Source: Gerris lacustris (taxonomy: Eukaryota > Arthropoda > Insecta > Hemiptera > Gerridae). Taken from it: a stretch of DNA of 64,000 nt. The translations under genes were made by a program, and so were the position numbers. Within the stretch, counting starts at the first letter, position 1. The number at the start of each line of letters is the position of its first letter. The notes below the pieces were generated by a model. The model had not been told where the DNA came from. It saw nothing but the letters and a program-made list of their open reading frames with translations, and ran no database searches. The stretch is taken from positions 26,872,173-26,936,172 of the forward strand of contig OX578279.1 in the NCBI GenBank assembly GCA_951217055.1, given 5' to 3'. This document shows, one piece after another, positions 36,401-48,400 of this stretch.

Positions 36401-39400
36401 CAATCCAAGATCTAACTAGCAAAAGTGATAAAGGAAACACATATTATGAGGTTTAGGTAGGATAAAAGAACAGAACGCATTAACACAAATTGGAAAAAGT
36501 TGAATATATCGCTATTTATATTCTTGTTTTATCTATGGTTTCAACCAACAACTGTTTTAGTGGGAGAGAAAACTATATTAGCAATAAAATCAAAAAGTAT
36601 TATTTATTAGTTTAATAGCTATTGTTTGTATTTAAATATTGATTATTAATTTGTATTGATACGATGAAATAAATTTGAATGAACGCTAAGTTTTTAACTT
36701 TAATTAACACTTGGAGACAAATAATTTCGAATTTTTAAGTCCCTGAAGAAACTTATATTAGCTTGTAACTTATCAAGTTATATCTTATATTTTATCGATT
36801 CTTTCTTCACTTTTAAATTGATTGACAGAAACATAAAGATAATATAATACATATACAATATACATATAAATCAATATAAATCTAAAAATTTCATCTAGCA
36901 ATTAATTTATCTGTTAAAATTTTTAACAGAAGAAGATTGCAAAATATTGTAAGAAAAACTGTGTTTAATTTTAGAGACTAAGCTATATTATTAGAGAGAT
37001 GAGCTATTGTGGGCACTGGTGGCACTTAATGGAGTAAAGCCCTCATGAATTGAACTAGGAATGCATTGAAATTAATTTAATAAATAATTTTTATTTTTTA
37101 TTGTTGAACTTTAGTATTACTTTCTTTTTTTGCTGAAAAGTGTGGAGTTGGAGACGCATCAAACACAATAGAACTCTATGTGATTGAATTTATAAATATT
37201 CTTTCCCTTTTTCCTTATTTTATATATAACTTTTTTTTATTATTACCATATTATAAAAACTTCTGAGCATACTGAAGTTAACGAAAGCATTGTGATCATT
37301 CTCAAGAAGAATTTTTTTCATGACTCCGAATTAAAAAAAATCAGTCCGAGACATCTCAGACAAAGCTTTTTCATACACGAGTTCATAAAAATGTTATCAA
37401 AATAATCATAAAAATACCTCCACCTCGGCGGGGAATCGAACCCGGCCTCTCTCTGTTAGCTATTTTCTCAGAAACTAGATTTACCCGGTTAAACGGCTTA
37501 TATCGTTAGATTGGTATTAAAATGAACTACATTTTAGAATTTTTTAATCAAAACCGTTTTCGAGAAATATTTTTTTTTTTGGGGGGGGGGGGGGGGGGGT
37601 AGCGCCCCCAAAATTACAGCTAAAATTCATTTCTCTATTTCGCCTCGGGGTATGAATTTTCTGAACATGTATGCCCCATTTCTGCCCAGTAGCACGCGTG
37701 CACGCGCTTGGAGCCTAAACCAAGCGCGTGCACGGACGACAGACAGACATTTTTTAAAAACCACTTTTTTGGACTCAGGGGACCTCAAAACGTGAAAATC
37801 CATTTAAATATCGAAATCGAATTTTTGCGCCATCACAATACTTTCTTTCTCTTTTTTAAGAGAAAGTAAAAATTCTTGACCGAAATCAGTTTTACATTTT
37901 TTCAAGGAATAATGATTGTCTTTTGGTTTCGAGTCTGTCTGTCGGTCTAACCGTAAACAATGTTAAAAAACACCATATCCTAAAAACTACTATAATACAT
38001 AAGGGAGCGTTTATAAAGTTCATCAAAGGAATAACATTAATTGTGATTCCTTTTTTTAAATTTGCTAAATTAACAAAGGAGACAATTTATGTTCTTCAGA
38101 AAGACAGATATCCGTTTCAGGCATAAGGAAACATTTTTGGTTCCGTGTCTGTCTGTCGGTCTGTCACTCAATTTGCGTACCAACATATCTTAAAATCTAC
38201 TTGTCCAATTTTAATGAAATTGGGGTAGTATGTTAGTCCCATATTAAATTCAAACTTCTACTCCCAATTCTTTGGGATGTGTTTCCGGAGCTTCTTCATG
38301 TCTAAACACTTATATCTTTAAAAGTATTTATATGATTTTAAAGATACTTGAATGGTTTATTAAAAGTAGTCCACAGTTGCCTTTATATTAATTGTAACCG
38401 TCTGCGCACATTTAAATTTGAATAAAAATAAATTTAACCCCCACTTGGAATCGAAACAGGTCTAAGAACCATAATTCATCCAGAGTAATCGGACGTCACC
38501 AGGAAGCTTCGCCACTCTAATTGTCAGTCTATTTTTAATAGTATAATTTTTACTACGCTATAGGCTATTATTATTTAGTTGAATGTTTTATTCAAATAAG
38601 TGTGACTTATATTTCTCTTTTTCTTGCGAGAAAGCAAATGAACTTTTTTCCCATAAAGATATTTTCGGATTTTGTTAGAGGCCATTTAAACACATGTGTG
38701 GCCATTTAAATACTGCAGTCGTTTTTTGTTAGTTTATTTATTGTAATTTATAGCTGTAGCAACCTGTTTTATTCTCAGAAATTCATATTTAAATTATTTA
38801 GAACTAGCCAGAACCTTTTATATAGTATATCTTGTATAAATTGGGGTTTTAATTTAATTTAATCTAATCGCCATTTATTGAAAATAAATATTTTATAAAT
38901 AACATAACATCAACCTATTTTGCACATTTTCAATCAGTGTTTAGATACCATAGTTTGGATTTTGATAAATTATACACTTTTAAAATTTTTGCTTGCTTCC
39001 GAGCTTACCGAAGGTAACAGAAGCTATGTGATCGTTCTGAAGAACAAAAATATTTTATGTCTCTGATTTCAAAAATTCCAAGACAGAACTCCGTTTCAGA
39101 CATCAGGGAACATTTTTGGTTCCATGTCTGTCTGTCGGTCTGACTATCTGTCTGTCGCCCAATTTTTTCGAACCAACATATTCTCAAAAACTACACGTCC
39201 GATTTTAATGAAATTTGGATGGTAGGTTATAATTAGCTCATTGTTGGCCCCATAAAAGTTTCACCCATTTGTTTCTATTACACATGCGCACAAACATACA
39301 TTCATTTACACCTATAGCTTCAAAAGTTTCATACATAATTTGTATGAAACTTTATAGTTTATCGAAAGTAACCCGTAGATAGCCCCAGATAAATTTAAAC

Positions 39401-42400
39401 CGTCTGTACTCTTTAACTTTTGCTAAATTGATACTTTAATTCATGTAAAAAATCAAAACAATTTTGACAGATTAAAAAACGGGGGAAACAATTAAACAAA
39501 TTAGACAAAAAATGACTCGTAAAAGCATAAAATCAATAAAGTACGTGATAGGATGCGAGGAAGCTATGTGCCACACCAATTGGCAGTTTATTTTTTACAC
39601 TTTTTACTTTTACAGATGTGTGTTGATTGTTGATTTCTCGAACTTTTCTAGAAAAGGTTTCAAATATTTTCCAAATTCTACTTAAGTGCTAAAAATATCT
39701 TACTTAGAGATTCAAAATTGTTATTTTATGTTAAACTGAACACGTTTAATGAGAATAAAAATGCTAAAATTTGTTATACATGTTGGATTTATAAGAAGGT
39801 GGTTTTACTATATTCAGTAAGTTTTATTGGATCTAAAAGTACAAAGGGAACCGATCTTTAAGAGCCTTAAAGTTAAAGAGACTGGGGAGAGTGTAGAAAC
39901 TAAGGGAGGGGTAAAGGATTAGTACGTGTTTGGTAAGGCCGGTTCCTATATTTGAACTCTTGGCTGTGGACCTAGGGGTAGGAGGTATTTGGGTTGGAAG
40001 CAGACTGAGGCGCCCTCAGGGAGCAATAAGGGCTTGGAGTCACGTGCAGGCCAGTGCAAACACTGCCTTCAGGGGGCTTGCCTTCACAAGGCAAAGAGCC
40101 CTACCAGCACCCTGCGGCTAGACTCTGGTACAGGCGACAAATAGCTACGAAATTAAAAGAAACCGTTCCTTTTATTTGACCAGGGTGTGAATCACTTTTA
40201 ACTCTTCAAAGGAACCAACAGGATTTTTTTTATTTTTTTTTTTAAATTCCTTTTAATGTTTCATTTTGAGTTTGTTGACATCTGACAATAGGTACTTCAA
40301 ACCTTAGCACAAAAAAATAAAAAAAATAAACTTGGTGTTGATTTTTCGTGAAGTTACATTTTGCAGACGCGAGGTTGTTTTTAAATAAATTTAAATTTTT
40401 TAGTCTTTCTCTGCTTAAATTGGTTGTTTTGGTGGATTTTTTTGGTTTCCATAGAGACAGCTATTTAGCAACTAAATTTAAAGTGTTTAGATAAGCATTA
40501 TAAGAAGTCATCTTATAAGAAAATAAAGAGACATTATATCCTCGAAAACAGTAACTTTATTGTGGAAGCTATAGTATTTACCTACTGGTGGTCATATTCA
40601 GTGCCACAAACGAGTCATACTACGGTCTTACGTTGAAAAATAATAATTTAAGCATATTTGCTATTAATTCAAGCATTATTTGCTACCTTGTGGAATAGCA
40701 AGTCAGTTAGTTAAGACAGAGAAGTTAAGACAGAGATTTAAATGTCACTAAACATTTGAATCTTAAATAGATTAAACTTATATTTATTTCTTTTGTATTT
40801 TTACTTTTCGTAACCAAGACTGAAGATGACCAATTGTTGAAGCCAGCTTTGTACAATAAAATTACTTCCTTTGGAGACTTCGATTGAAAGTAATTATAAA
40901 TTTAAATAAAATTCTAACAAAGGAGTAAATTAGATTATAATTATTTTATTAAATTAAACAATTTTAGAAATTTTTAATTATTCGAAATATTTATCTCGAG
41001 TGCTCATTAATACTTTTCAGCAATAAGGAAATCGAGAGTTCTGAAATAAATTCTAGTATTTACTACATCATTTCTTGATATTTTGTCTAAATCAAAGTCA
41101 AAAAGGTTCAAGGATAAGGTTAAGGGAGCTTTAAGCCACCTGAAGGGGGGACAAAACACCTCTATAAAATATTACAGGAAGTTGTAAGTTGTAAAGAAAA
41201 TATCTGATACATAAACATTTTATTTATGTATCCTCGTTAATTTCCAATAAAATAGGGTTGTTATTTTTTAACCGTACTCTCTTTTAATAACAATAAAATT
41301 ATTTTTATATCTTTAACTTTTTATAGGTTTAATTGTATAAATGAATTAAAGTATCGTACACATTTGTGTTAGTATAGTAGTATTATACTTAAATTGTTTA
41401 AGGAACACTATAATTCGATTTTTACTTTCTCAAGTAAAGAGAAAGTATCGTGATGGCATGAAAATTCGATGTTGAGATTTTTATGTATTTACACGTCTTG
41501 ATGTCCCCTGAGTCCAAAAAAGTGGTTTTTAAAAAATGCCTGTCGTCAGTCGTCTCCTCTCTGTGCAGACGCCTGGAGCCTAAACTACTGGGCTGATTTT
41601 AACAAGATTTGGCATTCATGTTTACAAAAATCGTACCCCGAGGCGAAATCGTAAATGGATTTTAAATCCAAATTTGGGGGCGCTACCCCACAAAAACTGA
41701 AAAAAAAAAAAATTCTCGAAAAGGTTCCGACGATTTTGATTAAAAAATTCTAATGTAGTCCATTTAAATACAAATACAACGATATAAGCCGTTATCCCGG
41801 GAAAAATCTAGTTCCTGAGTAAATAGATAAAAACACGGACGGAGAGTGGCCGGGTTCGGTTCTCCGCCGAGGAGTAAGTTATTTTTATGATAAATTTCGA
41901 TGAAATTTATCATATTTAAATATAACTACGAAAACTAGTAAATGGAAAATACTGGGCTAAGTGTTATGAGCTCGCGTATATGATAAAGGTTGTCTGAGAT
42001 GTCTCGGACCGATTTTTATTTTAGGCGAACGAAATTAAACATTTTAAAACCAAAATTTCATCTTCGCATAACTGTTTTAAAAGATTATTAAATTCTCCAA
42101 ACTAATAATATTAATACAAATGTTAAAATAATCAAACATCTTAAGCACGTTGTTTAATGTTAATACAAATATTAGTATAAAAAACTAAATAGAAAGTAAT
42201 ATTCAGGAAAGCGGATTAAGAATATTATGGTAAAAGTAATCTGAATGTATATTTTCATATACCTAAAATATACGATTAAATTTACAAACATAATTATAGT
42301 AATAATCTTATTTAATGTTCATTTTTTAATAGTTATAAATATTAAATCGTGATGATCTTGTTATATGATTATAAAATGTTGACTTAAAATAAGATTTTTT

Positions 42401-45400
42401 TTTTTTTTTTTTATATATGAAAAGTAGATTAGGGTTAATCAAATCATCGTTTCGCCACTCATTAAAGAGAATTTCAGTTTTATGATTTGCTTTGGACTTA
42501 ATTTTTAGTACCATCATTTTTAATATTGACTTAATATTAATATTTTATAATATAGTATTTTATAAAAAAAATATTGACGTAATAAAACTTAAAAATAGTT
42601 AATAATACACAAACAAATTGAATAAATAAATGTTTGTTTTGCTTTCGAAGCGGATGCCTCCTTTGCCAGCTTTGTTAATCAATACACTTGGGAGGATACT
42701 GCGTCGTAGATTGACTTTTTGCATCCCGTTTTAGGAATTATTCTCAGAACTGTGGCTTTTGATGTGAATTTTCAAATTTATAATAATTACTCTGCCATGA
42801 TTTAATAAGTAACTTTTAGTATTAACTTGCAAATTATTCAGCTTATATTGAAGTATAAATATTTAACCTCTAGTAAAATGGTTTGGTGTTTTGCTTTGCT
42901 GTCTTAGCTACTTTTCTTTTTATCGATAATTATATCTCTCTATCTCTTCAACAACAAAACTACAAGATAGGTTTAAGCTTATGTTAGCTAACTTACTTTT
43001 AATTTAACTTTTGAGAGCAACCAATTTCGATTGTGATTTTTTTCGAAGTAAATGTGATCGGCTTTTGCTTTTTATAGGTTTTGTGGTAGTTTTGTAACAA
43101 TAATGTAATTTTACTTATGTAAACTTCGACCCTTCATATCTCGATTAAAGACTTTTGCTTCCACCATTGGAAGAAATGTCAAGGATGTTATCAGATTATT
43201 TTGTTTCGCTTGCACCACTGGAAGCAATGTTAAAGATGTCATCTTATTTAGTTTCGCTTGGACCATTGGAAGTAATGTCAAGGATGTTATCAGATTATTT
43301 TGTTTCACTTGCACCACTGGAATAAATGTTAAAGATGTCACCTTATTTAGTTTCGCTTGCACCATTGGAAGTAATGTCAAGGATGTTATCATATTATCTA
43401 TTTTCTCTTTCACCACTGGCAGCAATGTCAAATATTGTGTATCAGAGTTAGTTGTTGCTTAGACTCAACATCCTCAAAGTTACTTGAAGGAAGGAATGTA
43501 AACCAACCCGTTGAGACTTGATTTTCTCTGTACTCAAATTTATTTTAAAATTGCTTAATTTTAGTAATTTAAATCTCTAATTTTAGCTTAATAACATAGC
43601 TATTTCCTTATTTATCTTCCTTGTATAGTTAATAAGCTATTTTATATTAATTCTATTCTCATAAGTCTTTAGAGTTCTTATACTAAAAGTAAACTAAATA
43701 ACAAATGTGAACTGATTTCCTTTTCTCGGGTTATTCTTAGTAGCATACAAGTAACTCGAGAGTGTGATAAAATAAATATTATCTTTTAGTCAAGGAGACT
43801 TAGCAAAAGTTAGGGTTTACCAAGTCTAAAATTACAGCTTTCCCCGAGCCTACTCGACTGTGGTATTTCCTCTATTGATCTTCTTTACTATGTTGATCTT
43901 TCTTTGGCTAAGTAAAATAACAGATACCCTAAACTTATACTTAGCTCAATACCTAATTATCTATTATATTTTAAAAAAGGCGTTCGGAATAAAGAGTATA
44001 AAAAAATTGTAATCGATAGATTTTCACATTAAGTTTATTCTAATATAAATTAATAATAGAATATTCAATTAAATACGATATTTTATATATGTAGTTATAT
44101 CCATATTAACTTTATAACTTTCTTAAAGAGAAAAAATAAAAAAAATAAAAAATTCCCAAAATTGTATTAGTTACCAAATTTAAATACCTAAAAGAAACTT
44201 AAATAAGTTAAGGTGTAATATGTACTTCTATGCTATTCTAGTAAAATTTGAAAATAAGTTTTACCAAAGTAATACATTCCATGTTTGGATGCCAACTGTC
44301 AAAATTATTTGAAATATAAACTATTTATAAGTTCAATAAATAAAATTGAAGCAACTTTCTCTATTACAAAATTATTAATTCATCTAGAACCGAAGGAGAT
44401 CACTGTCACAGATTTTGTGAATCCTGACATTTCGAACCTATTGTAGGGATTGTTCTCAAGGGAGTTGTCCATGGTGAGAGTCATGCAACTGGTTTACAAA
44501 CTCTCTGGTGCGGCCTCCTATGGATGATGTAGATTTATTAGAATCTGGTGGAGGAAACCGAAGTATTTCAATTTAGATGGAGAAACAGTTTAAGTTTAAG
44601 GTATTCCCCTATATCTATTGAATTAACAAAGTTACTGATAAAGAACAATACAAATTAAAACTAAACTCATCTAGTATATATATATGTATATATTTATTAT
44701 CAAACATTTTTATCATATATCAAACTCATATATTATAAAACACTACGCGATCGTATTTGGATTTGATACCTACTAAAAAAAAACTAAAATCATAATATTC
44801 GATACTATGAAGGCCTTTATACTCGTGTATTAAAAAACGGCCCGAGACAACTCAGACAATCTTTCTCTTATACGAGTGCATAATTATTTATCCCAGTGTT
44901 TTCCATTTATTAGTTTTCATGATTTCGTAGGTACATTTAATTATTATTGAACATATCATCAAAATGTATCATAAAAATAACTCCTCCTCGGCGGGGAATC
45001 AAACCCAGCCCCTCTCCGTAGAGTTATTTTCTCAGGAACTAGATTTTCCCGGAAAAATTGCTTATATTATTAGAATCGTATTTTAATAGACTACATTTTA
45101 GATTTTTTTTTTTTTTTTTTTTAATCAAAATCGTCAGAATTATTTGCGATATTCTTTTTTCACGTTTTTTTGGGGTTAGCGCACCCAAATTTATAGCTTG
45201 AATTCATTTCTCGATTTCACCTGGGCGTATGATTTTTTTTCCGAACATGTATACAAAATATTGTCAAAATCGGCCCAGTAGTTTAGGCTCCACGCGTCTG
45301 CACAGACGACAGACAGACATTTTTTGAAAAACACTTTTTTGAACTGAGGGGACCTCAAAACTAGTAAATCTTTCCAAATCTCAAAATCGAATTTTCTCTT

Positions 45401-48400
45401 TATACGAGAAAGTAAAAGGTACCGATATTACTATTTTACATACATTGTTGAATTTGTTGTATTTATATAAATACGTTAAGTGAGAATATATTTATTAATT
45501 TAATAATGATAAGCTTAGATTTATATTCAGTAACTCGGGAATTCACAGGATTGTCCTTCCCGAGCTACCCACAAACTTCTCCAAACTCTCACATAATAGA
45601 AGGGGTTAGTAGAAGAAGAGGTTATATAGTGTTTGTTTATACTTTGATTTTAATAATCAGATTGGATCGACCTTGGAAGAACCATATCTACTGCGGATAT
45701 GTAGTAGCTATTTATAGAGAGGATTAGCTATTTCCTCGATTTTGAGTAGAACATACATGTCAATGAAAGAACTTAAAAAAAATTAGCTTTTAGAAAAACC
45801 TAATGACAGAAATTATCGCATGTAAATTACAAACTTTTATACGTGGCACACAATTGAAGAACTGAATGGAAGAAGTGGTTCACTGTCACATTTTTGTTAT
45901 TACGAGTAATTAACACGTAATAACAAAAATGTGTCTGTGAACCCCTTCTTCCATTCAGTCCTCCAATTGTGTGCCACGTATAAAAGTGTGAAATTTAGAT
46001 AATAATTACTACTGATACTATATTACTACTTTTACATAAAATTTCATTTAACTTCATTTTACTTTTGACATTTTCATGGCTATGGCACATAACCTCGAAA
46101 AGCGTTACCAAAAACTAGCGTTACACGAGTAGGGAAGATATAGGAATAGGGAGTTAGGAAGATATAGGAGGTGTTCAATCGAGTCTGCCCGCTCTCAGTA
46201 GGTATAGTGTCTCCCACTACCGCGCTTGGTAGGGCCCAGCCACCCCTGCCGTCCCGATCAGCTACCTACCACGTCTCACTCTCTTCGCTTCTCGATAATA
46301 CTCCAGTAGTCGCTCACGAGCCCCAGCGGCGCCCCCCCCCCCTCCCAACTACAACTTCTGTTCCACTTCTCCGATTTGCTTCGGACAAACGCCATAACCC
46401 TTAGAATTTTATTCCTAATGAACTACATACATAAAATTTATTTTTTACATTATTATTTTTGACTTTTTGTTAAACTATAATTTCTTGCAGTTATTATAAA
46501 AATATGGGTGAAGAAGCTAAAAAAAGATTACTTCTTAATTAACTGGGAAAGAAGAAAAGAATTTCTTTCTTCGTGCACTACATATTATGTTCGATTTAAT
46601 TTACAAACGCAAGAGTCTACAGGCTCGATTTTTTTTGACATTTTCATATCTTTACTTTGGGACATAAACTCGAAAAGCTTACCAAAAAACGACACCAAAA
46701 AGCGTTACACAAGCGTTACCCAAAAACGAAACCAAAAAGCGTTACATGAAAATGTCTCACTGTCTTGCAGACTCGTATGCAAGCAATTTTTATTTTAATT
46801 ATTAAATGCAAATAATTAATTAAAATTATTATCTAATTTGATTTTATTGATTTGTCATCGGTTCTAGTACACGCACTTAATGGTTTGTTCTAAGAACCAA
46901 CAGTAACAAAACAAGGACGAGTAATTATAATAATGATTATCATTGTTAGGGTTAATATTGTCTCAAACAAAGTTAACCCATTAACAAAGGGTCGTTTGCT
47001 GAAAACTTTGTGCATTTATTACCTCCCTAATTTATGGAGCTAATTCCTGTACCTTTCCTGAATATTGTTCTAACCTGTCAATATCTATATAATACTCTTT
47101 CAAACTTAAAGAAGAAGCTCGTAAGGATGCTTGTGTTACATTAAGAACTCTATTATTTTGTATATACATTCTACATACTATTTAAGTATAGGTATATATT
47201 TATTTTATATTTAGTTAACTGATTTATATAACCTTAAATAATTGGAATGAAATTCGGTTACTAGAGAAAGTAGAATAACCACACATTGACTACAATAAGT
47301 GGTTACTGTGCACAAAGTTTTATTAATTACTATAATACATTGTCTACTATTAAGTTAAATGCAAAGTTACTTATATACTTTAGGGTATGATAGGCGCTGA
47401 CTGGTATTACCATACAAATTTTTGTTTATCAGACGAAATTTTTCATGGCATTACTTGCAATGATAATCTTAACATCAACAAATGTTGCAGATACTGTCGT
47501 TCATTGTAAGACCTTAATTTAATTTATCTACTCAAGGCAGCAAAATTAAGCATTGTTGTACTGTTTTCAATCTTCAAAATGTCATTTTTCTTGATTCTTT
47601 TGCAACATGTGAAAAAACACGCAGCAAAATATCAAAGTGTCAGCAAAATAACAAACAGGCTGTAACATTTTAAGAAAATCTTACTACAAAAAGGTTATTA
47701 CATCGCAGGTTATAAACACTCCCACATTGTTCATTTTTATATATTTATCCGTAATATTCTACTTAATATTTATATCTTTTTTGAAAATAACTTAAATAAT
47801 TATAGTAATAAAACAAATGTTAGTATTTTACAGTGATTATTTAAAAAAATTGAGATAAAAAGCCGCTGTTAATAAAAAAAAAAGTGGCAACATTGAATTC
47901 GTTTTGCCTTTGTTTTGTTATCTTGATGAGTCAAACTTTCGTTTTTTTACAATTTTTTTCTTTAATTTTTATACAGGGAATATAATAATTGGAGTAATTT
48001 TTCTGCAGTAGTAGATAAAATATTGTATGTAACTATGCAGCAAAGAAAACATTCCTGACTCGTTTAAAGATTACCTGCTTCGGTTACACCTTAGCAGGTG
48101 CCTGCCTCGGCTTCGCCTCGTCAGTAAACATGTAATTTTCCTGACTCGGCTTCGCCTCTGCAGTAAATTTTTTTAGCCTATCCTCGCCTTCGGCTCGGAA
48201 CTAGAACTTAAAAACTTGTCTAGTTACATAAATAACTATTATATGTCATCTCAGTGATATCACCTCTTTACTTGCAATTGCTTTCTTTTAACGATTTTTG
48301 TTGGCCTACGTTCAGCAACTTTAATTTCTTATAACTGTCCTTTTTCCAGTTTATAAAAATAAGCACATTATTAGGTTTACCTATTTGGACCGTCTTTTGT

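Noticed and set aside
46171..46404. Pro/Ser-rich open frame in a GC-rich block
   Set aside because: No ATG in good context, no homology recognised, bracketed by family-K repeats and containing a C homopolymer.
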